Shown here: positions 42,086-51,341 of the stretch, piece after piece
Layout: each line of letters begins with the position of its first letter
How positions within the stretch are numbered: position 1 is the stretch's first letter
From: Hyphomicrobiaceae bacterium
Lineage (GTDB): Bacteria; Pseudomonadota; Alphaproteobacteria; Rhizobiales; Hyphomicrobiaceae
DNA length: 64,000 nt
Assembly: GCA_021730785.1 (NCBI GenBank)
Contig: JAKFWF010000046.1
Coordinates: forward strand, 1-64,000
Reading direction: 5' to 3'
Program-made: the position numbers and the translations under genes
The notes under the pieces: model-generated
Told to the model about the DNA's origin: nothing
Database searches by the model: none
The model's input: the letters and a program-made list of their open reading frames with translations, nothing else

Positions 42086-42790
42086 ATGCCGAAAACCGGG
42101 CAGGCCGAGCCAGCGCGACTTGCGGCCGTCGACCGGCGTTCGCAGACCTTGCGCGCCTACGATGAGTTGCGCCGCCGCATCCTCGACAACGAAATGCCAG
42201 CCGGCGCCCAGTATCTCGAGCAGACGCTGGCAGATGAGCTTGGCATGAGCCGCACGCCGGTGCGCGAGGCGCTGATCCGCCTCAGTGACGAACGCCTCGT
42301 CGAGGTCAGGCCGCGGCACGGTGCGCGCATCCTGCCGGTGTCGGCAGCCGACATGGCGGAGATCTATGAGCTGCTGACGGCGCTCGAAGCGATGGCTGCG
42401 CGCCGCGTTGCCGAGCGCGGGCTCAACAGCATCCAGCTGACCCGGCTCGAAGCCTACGTGGCTGGCATGGAGGAAGCCCTGGCGCGCGATGATCTGGCGG
42501 GCTGGTCGGCGCACGATCGCAACTTCCACAATGCGCTCGTCGAGCTGTCCGGCAACCGGCGGCTCGCCCAGGTGGTCGCCATGTTCCGTGACCAGGCCCA
42601 TCGGGCGCGCATGCAGACCCTGGCGCTGCGCCCGAAGCCGACTCAGTCGAACCGCGAACATGCGGCGCTCGTCACCGCGATTCGCAACCGTGACGGTGCG
42701 GCTGCCTTCGAGATCCACCGCCGTCACCGCCAGGATGCCGGCCGCATGCTGCTGAAACTGCTGGCAGGGCAGAAGGCGGAAGGGTTGTAG
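42086..42790 (+). CDS. GntR/FadR-FCD family transcriptional regulator
   Basis: A 234-residue repressor-type regulator. The winged helix-turn-helix spans about 25-85 ('YDELRRRILDNEMPAGAQYL', 'LADELGMSRTPVREALIRLS', 'LVEVRPRHGARI') and the FCD effector domain follows with the metal-binding pattern: 'DMAEIYELLTALEAMAARRV', 'HDRNFHNALVELSGNRRLAQ', 'EHAALVTAIRNRDGAAAFEI'. It is divergent from the FAH-family gene (177 bases between starts), so it probably controls that gene and itself. GCAGGAG precedes the ATG. Confidence 0.9.
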   Translation: MPKTGQAEPARLAAVDRRSQTLRAYDELRRRILDNEMPAGAQYLEQTLADELGMSRTPVREALIRLSDERLVEVRPRHGARILPVSAADMAEIYELLTALEAMAARRVAERGLNSIQLTRLEAYVAGMEEALARDDLAGWSAHDRNFHNALVELSGNRRLAQVVAMFRDQAHRARMQTLALRPKPTQSNREHAALVTAIRNRDGAAAFEIHRRHRQDAGRMLLKLLAGQKAEGL

Positions 42791-42869
42791 GTCCGGCAGA
42801 ATGGGGCTCGATCGAAATCCTGATCGCCCCTATCGTGCGCCGAACCGCAGTTGTGATGGCACGCTCCCC

Positions 42870-43358
42870 ATGCAGACCTTGATCCCGCTCGCGCGCCAGG
42901 CCGCCGACCTCCTGAAAGGCAGGGGCTGGACGATTGCAGTGGCGGAATCCTCGACCGGCGGATTGATCGCAGCCTCGCTGCTTGCGCTGCCTGGCGCATC
43001 GGCCTATTTCCTCGGCGGCGCGGTGATCTACACCAAACGTGCCCGCTTCGCCCTGCTCGGCATCGATGATGCCACCATGGCCGGCAAGCGGGCCTCGACC
43101 GAGGTCTACGCCGACCTGCTGGCGCGCACGGTCGCAATGCAGCATGGCGCGACGTGGGGGATCGGCGAAACCGGCGCGACGGGTCCGACCGGCAATAGCT
43201 ACGGCGATGCGGCCGGCCATTGCTGCATCGGCATCAGCGGCCCGCAGATGCGCACCATGACCCTGGAAACCGGCTCGGGCGACCGCGAAGCCAACATGCG
43301 CCGGTTCGCCGAGGCGGCACTGCAAGAGCTGATTGCCGCGATCAATGCGCGAACGTAA
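42870..43358 (+). CDS. pncC: CinA family protein / nicotinamide-nucleotide amidohydrolase
   Basis: A 162-residue stand-alone CinA C-terminal (PncC-like) domain: 'WTIAVAESSTGGLIAASLLA' with the catalytic Ser of 'A-E-S-x-T-G-G', 'SAYFLGGAVIYTKRARFALL' and 'GATWGIGETGATGPTGNSYG'. PncC deamidates NMN to nicotinate mononucleotide in pyridine-nucleotide recycling. Here 'GETGATGPTG' fits the usual 'GxTGxAGP' region with substitutions. The ATG at 42870 starts just before 'LARQAADLL'; a start at 42801 would add an unlikely Arg/Pro stretch. Confidence 0.88.
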   Translation: MQTLIPLARQAADLLKGRGWTIAVAESSTGGLIAASLLALPGASAYFLGGAVIYTKRARFALLGIDDATMAGKRASTEVYADLLARTVAMQHGATWGIGETGATGPTGNSYGDAAGHCCIGISGPQMRTMTLETGSGDREANMRRFAEAALQELIAAINART

Positions 43359-43487
43359 CGAGCGTAGGTAGGGTCAGGCCCGCCAGTTCGGCGCGTAATC
43401 CAACATCCATGGGTGGTCTCGAAGTTGTTGGGTTACGACCAGCAAGCGGGCCGGTATCACCCAACCTACGAACCACGATCGCGGCCC

Positions 43488-45608
43488 CTACCGCCCCTCG
43501 CGCCACCAGGCCAGCGCAATGAGAAACAGCAGCGCCGACAGGGCAAGCAGGCCGGTGAACATCGGCGTCAGCTTGATGCCACGCGTGACGTAGGCCTCGC
43601 GGTCCTTGAGGCCGAGCCAGCCCGAGCCGGCGAGCACCTTGGCCGAAGACAACATGGCAACGCGCGGCACGTCGACCGCAGTCGGATCGGCACTGGCGAA
43701 CAGCCCCGAGCCTTTGGTCCAGAACACGCCGCCGCCGGTTGCCTCGACCAGCGCCTTCATCTTGTCGTCCGTCGCCGTCACTTCCGACATCTCGCGCACG
43801 TCTTCGGCGCCGACGTGGGCGACCGCCGTCAGCTGGCCCGAAGGCCCCGGCGTCTGCACCTTATAAAGCCCGGGCTCGGTCACATCGACCACCGACCGCC
43901 ACAACCCGGGTCCAGCCTTGTCGGGTCGCAGGATAGAGGACGCGCCGCCCGGCGCCAGCAGTGTGACCGGTGGCACCGTGTCGTCCATGGACCGGCGGTC
44001 GATCGTGATCTTCAGCCCCTTCGATTGCGCGATCAGGCGCTCTTCCTCGAGATCGGGCTCCTTCATCAGCCAGTGCGACAGGCGGCGCAGGAGATCGGTG
44101 TGCGGGCCGCCGCCGTCGAAGCCGCGCGCCCACAGCCAGGCGTGGTCCGATGTCAGCAGTGCGACCCGGCCCTTGCCCTTGCGGTCGAGGATCAGCAGCG
44201 GCTTGTCTTCGGCGCCACTCAGGACGATGCGACCGCGGTCGGGACGCACGTCGACCTGGCGGAACCAGCGTCCCCAGGTCGGATCACGGCCCTCGCCGCC
44301 GGGCAGGCCACGCGTCACGGGATGCTTGGCGCCGGCCTCGGTGATCTTGGCCTTGAACGGCTGCTCCAAGACGCGCCCCGTCGGCAGCGCCGGCAACACT
44401 GGCGACAAGGGGGTGCGCACAAGGCTCTGGGGACCGGCATAGTCGTCGCCGGCGGCAATCAGCAGCGCGCCGCCATGCTCGCTCACATACCGCGAGATGT
44501 TGTCGTAGTAGAGCAGTTGCAGAATGCCGCGATGCTGATAGCGGTCGAAGATGATGAGGTCGAACTCGTTGATCTTCTGCGAGAACAACTCGCGCGTCGG
44601 AAACTGGATCAACGACAGCTGGCTGACCGGCGTACCATCCTGCTTCTCGGGCGGGCGCAAAATCGTAAAGTGCACGAGGTCGACGGCGGCGTCCGACTTC
44701 AAAAGGTTGCGCCAGGTGCGCTCGCCGGCATGGGGTTCGCCCGACACCAGCAGCACGCGCAGGTTCTCGCGCACGCCTTCGGCTGCGACCACGACCCGGT
44801 TGTTGGCGAGCGTGAGTTCGCCCAGTACCCCGGCCAACTCGATCTCGATGATGTTTTGCCCCGAGTGCGGGAATGGCATCGCAATGCGCACCGTGCGGCC
44901 CACTTCGCTGCGCACGGTCTCATCGGGGCGCCCTTCGCGCCGCACCTTGAGCGACACGGCCGTGCCCGACTGGGCAGCGCGCCCCACTTCGCGCACGGCG
45001 ATCTCGATGTCGCGGCTCTGGCCGACGATGCCGTACTTGGGGGCGGTCAGGATCTCGATGCGGCGGTCGAACTCGCCGGGCCGGCCGGTCAGCAGTGTGT
45101 GCACCGGCGCATCGAAGCCGAGTGCGGCCGCCGACTTCGGCACGTCGTGCACCTGGCCATCGGTGACCATGATGACGCCGGCCAGACGGTCGGGCGGCAC
45201 GCTGGCGAGCGCCTTGTTGAGGTCGGCGAACAGCGTGGTGCCGCTCGACGTTTCGCCATCGGGCTTCGACGACGACACGACCTTCACCTGCAGGCCGGGG
45301 ATTTTACCGAGCTTGGCCTCAATGTCGGCGCGGATCGCGGCCGCCTGCTCGGGCCGTCCGGCGAGCAACTGGCTCGTGCTGTCATCCATCACCACGATTG
45401 CGATGTTGCCGAGGTTCTCGCGCTCCTCTTCACGCAGCGTCGGATTGGCGAGCGCCAGCAGCAGTGCACCCAGTGCCGCCGCCCGCAGGAACGCCCCGCG
45501 CGTATGCCGGAACAGCAACAGGCCGACGAGCACCACCGCAATCGCGATCGCTGCCCAGAAGAACGGTCCCGGCAGCATCGGCGCGAAATCGACGGACCAG
45601 TTCTTCAT
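43488..45608 (-). CDS. Large membrane protein of the MoxR-DUF58 cluster (amidotransferase-like)
   Basis: A 706-residue inner-membrane protein: two N-terminal helices (about 13-33 and 38-56) and one C-terminal helix ('PMFTGLLALSALLFLIALAWW') around a large outside domain. The first part has a von Willebrand A-like segment ('IAIVVMDDSTSQLL', then 'LAGVIMVTDGQVHD'); the later part has a class I glutamine-amidotransferase-like fold region ('ELFSQKINEFDLIIFDRYQH', 'HGGALLIAAGDDYAG'). Function unknown. It is the last gene of a four-gene unit and overlaps its upstream neighbour by four bases. Confidence 0.85.
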   Translation of the reverse strand: MKNWSVDFAPMLPGPFFWAAIAIAVVLVGLLLFRHTRGAFLRAAALGALLLALANPTLREEERENLGNIAIVVMDDSTSQLLAGRPEQAAAIRADIEAKLGKIPGLQVKVVSSSKPDGETSSGTTLFADLNKALASVPPDRLAGVIMVTDGQVHDVPKSAAALGFDAPVHTLLTGRPGEFDRRIEILTAPKYGIVGQSRDIEIAVREVGRAAQSGTAVSLKVRREGRPDETVRSEVGRTVRIAMPFPHSGQNIIEIELAGVLGELTLANNRVVVAAEGVRENLRVLLVSGEPHAGERTWRNLLKSDAAVDLVHFTILRPPEKQDGTPVSQLSLIQFPTRELFSQKINEFDLIIFDRYQHRGILQLLYYDNISRYVSEHGGALLIAAGDDYAGPQSLVRTPLSPVLPALPTGRVLEQPFKAKITEAGAKHPVTRGLPGGEGRDPTWGRWFRQVDVRPDRGRIVLSGAEDKPLLILDRKGKGRVALLTSDHAWLWARGFDGGGPHTDLLRRLSHWLMKEPDLEEERLIAQSKGLKITIDRRSMDDTVPPVTLLAPGGASSILRPDKAGPGLWRSVVDVTEPGLYKVQTPGPSGQLTAVAHVGAEDVREMSEVTATDDKMKALVEATGGGVFWTKGSGLFASADPTAVDVPRVAMLSSAKVLAGSGWLGLKDREAYVTRGIKLTPMFTGLLALSALLFLIALAWWREGR

Positions 45609-48600
45609 TGCCCGAGCCTTTCCAGCAGGGCCGGGATATGCACCTGGTCCGCCTTGTAGTTTCCGGTCAGCGCGTACATGACGACGTTGACGCCGGTGCG
45701 GTAGGCATACTCGCGTTGCTGGTCGCCGCCCGGCACCACTGGGAACAAGGACCGCCCGTTGGCATCGCGCGCCCAAGCCGCCGCCAGGTCATTCGACGTA
45801 ATGATGACCGAGCTGACACCATCCGCCCGCTTTGCCCGCTTGCCCTGCGCCGAGTTTTCAGGCGCCTCGGCCTCAACCCACATCTGCCCGCCATCCCAGC
45901 GGCCGGGGAAGCTGCGGATCAGATAGAACGACTTCGTGAGCACATGCGTGTCTGGCACCGGCTCCAGCCGTGGCAGATCGAGGCGACCGAGCAGGCGCTG
46001 CAGCGCGGTGCCGTCGCGACCGCCGCCCTGCACGTTGAAGCCGGATGGCAAACCCTGGCCGAAGTCACGTGTATCGAAGATGATCAAGCCGCCCTGCTTC
46101 ATGTAGGCGTCGATCTTGGCCAGCACTGGATCGGGCAGGGCGCGCGCATTGGCGAGCACCGGCCAGTAGAGTATTGGAAAGAACGCGATTTCGTCGCTGG
46201 CGATATTGACGCCGACCGGCTCGCCGGGATCGACGGCGGTGCGGGCGATGAGCTCGCGATTGAGGCCCTGCAGGCCCTGACGGCTGACATCGTCGGCACC
46301 CGCATCCCCTGACAGCACATAGCCGAACGTGACCTTGCCTGTCGCACCCAACGCCGCCAGATCGGCGGGCGCGAGCCCTTGGGGCCGCACCGTCTGCACC
46401 TGATTGGACGGCTGTCCGAACGGCGACAGCAGGTCCTGGTTGTTGCGACCCGGGCGCTCGGCCGGGCCTTGCCCCGGAGGAAATGTCTGGAACGGAGAGG
46501 GCCGGTTGCTCTGTGCCTGTGCGCCATCGGCGCTCGCCATGCCCCACGTCGCACCACTAGCGATCAGGGCGAGCGCGGCCGCACGGCCCATCGGCCGCAG
46601 GAAACTCCACGCGCGCGCGCCCATCTGCAGCAGGAGTACGGCAATCACGTCGATGAACAGCAGCGCGAGGGCGACTGCCAGCAAAGTCGGCTTGATCGGC
46701 GTTGCGGTCTGGCTGGAGTAGGCGCGTCGCTCAGCGGCAGCGGGCAGCGGTGGCAACGGCTTCAAGCTCATTTTCGTGGCGATCACGTTGAGGGCGCGCG
46801 GCGTGGCCTGGGAACCATAGTAGCCGGGCGGCGTGTCGGCAGACGCCCGGGTCTCTGGCAGCTTGGCGGCGATGATCGCCTGCGCGGTCGGCGGCGGGCT
46901 CTTCAGGGTGCCATAGCCATCGAGCGTCTGGATCGGTGCCAGCACGTTCGACTGGTCGGGTGCCGCCGCCGCTGCAGGCTCCGCCGCCTTGCCCGTCTCC
47001 AGGGCATTGCCAGCAGGCGGGGCGGACGACTTCGCCAGCGTCGATATCCGCCGCAGCATTTCGACGAACAGCCCCGACAGCGGCAAATTCGACCAGTCGG
47101 AATTGGCCGTCACATGGAACAGCACCAGCTGGCCGGCACCGCGTGTTGCCGCCGTGACGAGCGGCGTGCCGTCCTTCAGTCGCGCCCACACCTTGACCGC
47201 ACTGTCGAGCCGCGACGGGTCGGTCAGCACCTGGCGCGACACCTGCACGTCGGGGGGAATGGCGAGGCCCGTGAACAAGCTGTCATCGGTGAACGTGCCG
47301 AGCGGCTGCGGCGTCGACCAGGACAGCGCGCCGCCGAGTGCCCGCCCGCCGACACGCAACGGAGCTGGTAACAAGTCATCGCCGCCCTTTTCGAGGCGGG
47401 GGCCGGCGAAACGCACGAGAATGCCGCCCTTGCGCACCCACTCGTCGACACGCGCCTTCACTTCGCCGTCGAGCGTGCCGATGTCGGCGAGCACCATCAC
47501 GGTGGCGTTCTGCTTGATCACCATCTCGATGCCCTGGGCGAGGTTTGAGTCCTTCGGCTGCACGATCTCGGAGAAAGGCGCGAGCGCCTTTTGCGTGTAG
47601 TACAGCGGCGCAAGTAGCGGCTGTGCCTGCTCACGATTTTCGCCCGACAGCAGGCCGATGCGGTTCCACTGCGACGACGCATCGAGCAGTTGCACGGCCC
47701 CCGCCGAGCGCTCCGTCGCGATCTCGACACGGGTCACTTGATTGCGCAATTCGAGCGGCAATTCGAACTGCGCGGTCGCGGTGGTGGCGCCGGGCAGCAT
47801 CTTGAAGGTCGCTTCCCCCAGGCGTTGGCTGCGCACCGAGAAGGCATGCAGGATGCCATCGCGCGCAGCACCGTTCGCGCGCAGCACGGTTGCTTCGAGC
47901 CGGCCACCCTGGCCAACGCCGGCGCTCAGGGCAAGCGGCTCCGCATCGCCCCCCGCTTCGATCACCGCAAAGCCGCTGGCGCCGAGCTTCGCCAGTCGAT
48001 CTGCAAAGCCGCGCGTCGCCCCATCGTGATCGAGCCCGTCGGTCAGCCACACGACCGAAACGCCAGGCTTTGCCTCCAGCACCGTCTCCAGTGCTCCGGC
48101 GGCCTCTGCCCGCTGTGGCGCAAACGGCTGCGGCTGGAGGGCCGCGGCCGTCGAGCGGGCCGCAACCGGTGGCTCGATGCGATACTGGAAGGTTTTGGTC
48201 GCACTCGCGGTCGGGGCGATGACCACGGCTCGGTTCTGTGCTTCGGCCTCAGCGACCAGCCGGTCGACCATGCGCGTGCGCTCGCTCCAGCGCGACGCTG
48301 CAGCCCAACTGTTGTCGACCGCGATCACGACGGGACCGGTCCCCTTCAACGCCGTTTCGCGGTTGGGATTGAGCACGGGTTCGGCGAGCGCGAAGATCAC
48401 CAGCGCGGCTGCCAGCATGCGGATCAGCGTCAGCCACCAGGGCGTCTTGGCCGGCGTCTTTTCCTTGTTCTCGAGGCCGACGAGGATGCGGGTCGCTGGA
48501 AACGCCACTTGCCGCGGGCGCGGCGGCACGGTGCGCAGCAGCCAGTAGATGATCGGCAGGCTGAGCAGACCAGCCAACAGCGCCGGATTGAGAAACGCCA

Positions 48601-48616
48601 GTGCACCGATGCTCAT
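45605..48616 (-). CDS. BatA-N / DUF4159 domain membrane protein
   Basis: A 1003-residue protein. The N-terminus has the BatA (aerotolerance regulator) anchor 'FLNPALLAGLLSLPIIYWLL' and a degenerate VWA region ('GPVVIAVDNSWAAASRW': the DxSxS metal site is D-N-S-W-A). A helix pair near residues 630-660 precedes a second half with DUF4159 ('VTFGYVLSGDAGADDVSRQG', 'FFPILYWPVLANA', 'GLIIFDTRDFGQG'). Function unknown; it probably works with the MoxR ATPase and DUF58 protein as an envelope-associated chaperone-like system. Overlaps both neighbours by four bases. Start at ATG 48616. Confidence 0.9.
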   Translation of the reverse strand: MSIGALAFLNPALLAGLLSLPIIYWLLRTVPPRPRQVAFPATRILVGLENKEKTPAKTPWWLTLIRMLAAALVIFALAEPVLNPNRETALKGTGPVVIAVDNSWAAASRWSERTRMVDRLVAEAEAQNRAVVIAPTASATKTFQYRIEPPVAARSTAAALQPQPFAPQRAEAAGALETVLEAKPGVSVVWLTDGLDHDGATRGFADRLAKLGASGFAVIEAGGDAEPLALSAGVGQGGRLEATVLRANGAARDGILHAFSVRSQRLGEATFKMLPGATTATAQFELPLELRNQVTRVEIATERSAGAVQLLDASSQWNRIGLLSGENREQAQPLLAPLYYTQKALAPFSEIVQPKDSNLAQGIEMVIKQNATVMVLADIGTLDGEVKARVDEWVRKGGILVRFAGPRLEKGGDDLLPAPLRVGGRALGGALSWSTPQPLGTFTDDSLFTGLAIPPDVQVSRQVLTDPSRLDSAVKVWARLKDGTPLVTAATRGAGQLVLFHVTANSDWSNLPLSGLFVEMLRRISTLAKSSAPPAGNALETGKAAEPAAAAAPDQSNVLAPIQTLDGYGTLKSPPPTAQAIIAAKLPETRASADTPPGYYGSQATPRALNVIATKMSLKPLPPLPAAAERRAYSSQTATPIKPTLLAVALALLFIDVIAVLLLQMGARAWSFLRPMGRAAALALIASGATWGMASADGAQAQSNRPSPFQTFPPGQGPAERPGRNNQDLLSPFGQPSNQVQTVRPQGLAPADLAALGATGKVTFGYVLSGDAGADDVSRQGLQGLNRELIARTAVDPGEPVGVNIASDEIAFFPILYWPVLANARALPDPVLAKIDAYMKQGGLIIFDTRDFGQGLPSGFNVQGGGRDGTALQRLLGRLDLPRLEPVPDTHVLTKSFYLIRSFPGRWDGGQMWVEAEAPENSAQGKRAKRADGVSSVIITSNDLAAAWARDANGRSLFPVVPGGDQQREYAYRTGVNVVMYALTGNYKADQVHIPALLERLGQ

Positions 48617-49578
48617 GGAGCTCCCCCTGCGCCGCCGCTCCAGCGATAGTCCTTGCCCCCCGACTGCATGCGCATGATCAGCGACAGCAAGGGTTCGGCA
48701 GCCGGCCGGTCGGTGCGGTGCGTCAACAGCGACCAGCCGAGCTTGTGAGCGATGGCTTCGAGGCCGGCACGATGGGCTGCGAGCTTCGCGATGTACTGGG
48801 GCCGCAGGCTCTCGACGCGATCGGCCGTCCACTTGTCGCTGCCCTCGAGCGCGGTGAACTCGGTGCGCCCGTCGTAGGGCAACGATTCTTCAGCCGGATC
48901 GAGCACCTGGATAAGGTGGCCGAACACGTTGTTGGCGGCCAATTCCGACAGCCGCGCCTCGATCTGCGGCAGGGGATCGAGAAAGTCGCTGGCCAGCAGG
49001 ATGCCGGACGTTCGGGTCAGGCGCTCGGGCGGCGGCAGGCTCGATGACAACAGCGGGTTGCCGAGATTACCGGCAATGGCCTCGGCGAGGCGGCGTGCTG
49101 CGTTTCGGCTGGCGTTGGGCCGGGTGAGCCCAAGCAGTGCGACACGCTCGCCGCCGCGCACCAGCAACTCGGCCGCCGCCAGGATCAGGATCAGCGCGCG
49201 ATCATGCTTCGTCACCTTCGCCAGGTGGCTCTTGAACGCCATGGAGGGCGACAGATCGGGCCACAGCCACACAGTGTGGGCGGCTTCCCACTCGCGTTCA
49301 CGCACGAACAGGTGGTCCGAACTGGCCGAACGGCGCCAGTCGACCAGCGTCGCTGCGTCTGCCGGCTGGTACTGGCGGAACTGCCAGAACGTCTCGCCTG
49401 GGCCGGCGCGACGGCGGCCGTGGATGCCATGCGACACGTTGAGCGAGATGCGCATCGCTTCGGCGACGAGATCAGGCAGACTTTCGGCGAGACCGTGCGC
49501 GTCCGCTTCCAACCCCAGAATCTGGGCCGCTGCCTTTCCGTCGGCCTTGAAGGATGAGGCGTGTGGGGGGCCCGCCAC
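48613..49578 (-). CDS. DUF58 domain protein
   Basis: A 321-residue soluble protein with the DUF58 domain: 'GIHGRRRAGPGETFWQFRQY' and 'DWRRSASSDHLFVREREWEA' (D-W-x-x-S/T-A and R-E-x-E/x motif) are hallmarks. A VWA-like core follows ('LWPDLSPSMAF', D-x-S-P-S). DUF58 proteins are the regular partner of MoxR ATPases. It starts six bases after the moxR gene stop and overlaps the DUF4159 gene by four bases, so all four genes are one unit. Confidence 0.93.
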   Translation of the reverse strand: MAGPPHASSFKADGKAAAQILGLEADAHGLAESLPDLVAEAMRISLNVSHGIHGRRRAGPGETFWQFRQYQPADAATLVDWRRSASSDHLFVREREWEAAHTVWLWPDLSPSMAFKSHLAKVTKHDRALILILAAAELLVRGGERVALLGLTRPNASRNAARRLAEAIAGNLGNPLLSSSLPPPERLTRTSGILLASDFLDPLPQIEARLSELAANNVFGHLIQVLDPAEESLPYDGRTEFTALEGSDKWTADRVESLRPQYIAKLAAHRAGLEAIAHKLGWSLLTHRTDRPAAEPLLSLIMRMQSGGKDYRWSGGAGGAP

Positions 49579-49584
49579 GTCCCC

Positions 49585-50607
49585 TCACTCCAACCGACTG
49601 GCGAGGCGAGCGATGATGCCGGGGATGTCCTGGCCCTCGGTGCGGGCAGCGAAGGTGAGTGCCATGCGGTGCTTGAGGATCGGCTCGGCCAGCGCCAGCA
49701 CGTCGTCGACCGACGGCGCGAGCCGGCCGTCGAGCAGCGCCTTGGCACGCACCGCCAGCATCAGTGCCTGGCTGGCGCGTGGGCCGGGGCCCCAGGCAAT
49801 GTACTTGTCGGTCTCCTCGCCGGCACCGGGACGGGCAGCGCGCACGAGCTTCAGGATCGCTTCCATCACCTTGTCCGGCACCGGGATCTGGCGCACCAGC
49901 CGCTGCGTTGCCTGCAGCTCACTCGCGGTGATGATCGATTCCAACTTGCGCTCTTCCGTGCCGGTTGTCGCAAACAGCATGCGGCGTTCAGCGGCAAGAT
50001 CGGGATAGGTCACGTCGATCTGCAGCAGAAACCGGTCCAGCTGGGCTTCGGGCAGCGGATAGGTGCCTTCCTGTTCCAGCGGGTTCTGGGTTGCAAGTAC
50101 ATGGAACGGCGCCGGCGTGTCATGGCGCTGGCCGGCGACCGTCACATGGTGCTCCTGCATCGCTTGCAGGAGTGCCGACTGCGTCTTCGGGCTCGCACGG
50201 TTGATCTCGTCGGCCATCAGCAGCTGGGTGAAAATCGGCCCCTTGATGAAGCGGAACGAGCGGCGCTGGCCGGCCGCTGCCGCAGCGTTATCCTCCAGCA
50301 CTTCGGAGCCGATGATGTCGGACGGCATCAAGTCGGGCGTGAACTGGATGCGCTTTGCATCGAGCCCCAGCACCTTGCCCAACGTCTCCACCAGCAGGGT
50401 CTTGGCGAGGCCCGGCACGCCGATCAACAAGGCGTGACCGCCGGCCAGAATCGTCACCAATGTGCGCTCGATCACCAGATCCTGGCCAAAGATGACCGAT
50501 CCGGCTGCCTTATGCACGCGTTGCATGCGCTCGGCTGCGGCTTCGATGCGGCCGACAATGTCGCCGCCGGTGGTGGATAGCGTCGTGGTTGCGGTCGATG
50601 TTGTCAT
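49585..50607 (-). CDS. MoxR family AAA+ ATPase
   Basis: A 340-residue AAA+ ATPase: Walker A 'LIGVPGLAKTLLVETLG', Walker B 'LLMADEINRASPKTQSALLQ', sensor/loop 'ATQNPLEQEGTYPLPEAQLD' and the lid region 'SQALMLAVRAKALLDGR'. MoxR proteins act as chaperones with VWA-domain partners for maturation of enzymes or envelope complexes. First gene of the moxR-DUF58-DUF4159-membrane protein operon. Confidence 0.94.
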   Translation of the reverse strand: MTTSTATTTLSTTGGDIVGRIEAAAERMQRVHKAAGSVIFGQDLVIERTLVTILAGGHALLIGVPGLAKTLLVETLGKVLGLDAKRIQFTPDLMPSDIIGSEVLEDNAAAAAGQRRSFRFIKGPIFTQLLMADEINRASPKTQSALLQAMQEHHVTVAGQRHDTPAPFHVLATQNPLEQEGTYPLPEAQLDRFLLQIDVTYPDLAAERRMLFATTGTEERKLESIITASELQATQRLVRQIPVPDKVMEAILKLVRAARPGAGEETDKYIAWGPGPRASQALMLAVRAKALLDGRLAPSVDDVLALAEPILKHRMALTFAARTEGQDIPGIIARLASRLE

Positions 50608-50743
50608 GGCCTCACTATAGGCTTGAATGGTGAAAAGCGCGACAGGTGGACATTCACCGCGCAGTCAGAGGATCAAGATGGGGCCATACCAAGGCACAGC
50701 GCAAGCGGCGCCTTCAATTGCCCGCCCATGAGGACCAGGTTCA

Positions 50744-51316
50744 GTGCCTGAAGATCAAGCAAATCCGCTGGCTGCATCGTCCGCCGGGTCTAGCCTGGAC
50801 GCGTTGCTGGCGGCCGCCAAGGGCGACCGATTGCCGCCAGTCGAACTGTGGAACCCGCCCCATTGCGGCGACATCGGCATGGCGATCCGCGCCGACGGCG
50901 TGTGGTTGTATCAGAACTCGCCGATCGGCCGCCAGCCGATGGTGCGGATGTTCTCGCGCATCCTGCGGCGCGACGCGGACGGGCGCCATTACCTCGTTAC
51001 ACCAGTCGAGAAAGTCGACGTTGCGGTGGCGGACGCGCCGTTCCTCGCGGTCGAGATGGAGGTGCGCGGGGCGGGGCAGACGCAAACTCTCATTTTCCGC
51101 ACCAACGTCGATGACGTGGTGGAGTGCGGGCCCGATCACCCCCTACGCTTCGTGGTGGAGCCGGCGAGCGGCGGTCTCAAGCCCTATATCCTCGTGCGCG
51201 GGCGGCTCGAAGCCCTCGTCACGCGGGCGGTTTACTACGATTTGATGGAGCTGGTGACCGAGCGCGAGGGCAGCGCCGGCATATGGAGCGGCGGCGTGTG
51301 CTGGGACGTGGGGTGA
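50744..51316 (+). CDS. DUF1285 domain protein
   Basis: A 190-residue protein of DUF1285: 'PPVELWNPPHCGDIGMAIRA', 'WLYQNSPIGRQPMVRMFSRI', 'YLVTPVEKVDVAVADAPFLA' and the terminal 'YYDLMELVTERE' are the family blocks. The structure is known for a Silicibacter member but no function. The GTG start at 50744 has GAGGA upstream. It is divergent from the moxR unit; in many alphaproteobacteria DUF1285, a CoA pyrophosphatase and a CCA nucleotidyltransferase follow one another, but the latter two genes are absent here. Confidence 0.9.
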   Translation: MPEDQANPLAASSAGSSLDALLAAAKGDRLPPVELWNPPHCGDIGMAIRADGVWLYQNSPIGRQPMVRMFSRILRRDADGRHYLVTPVEKVDVAVADAPFLAVEMEVRGAGQTQTLIFRTNVDDVVECGPDHPLRFVVEPASGGLKPYILVRGRLEALVTRAVYYDLMELVTEREGSAGIWSGGVCWDVG

Positions 51317-51341
51317 CGCGGGTCTGCCGCGCCCACCGCAC

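Noticed and set aside
43413-45659. 748-residue open frame opposite the MoxR-cluster membrane protein
   Set aside because: Antisense shadow of a gene with clear helices and operon overlaps; its composition (His, Arg, Gln-rich) is typical for shadows in GC-rich DNA.
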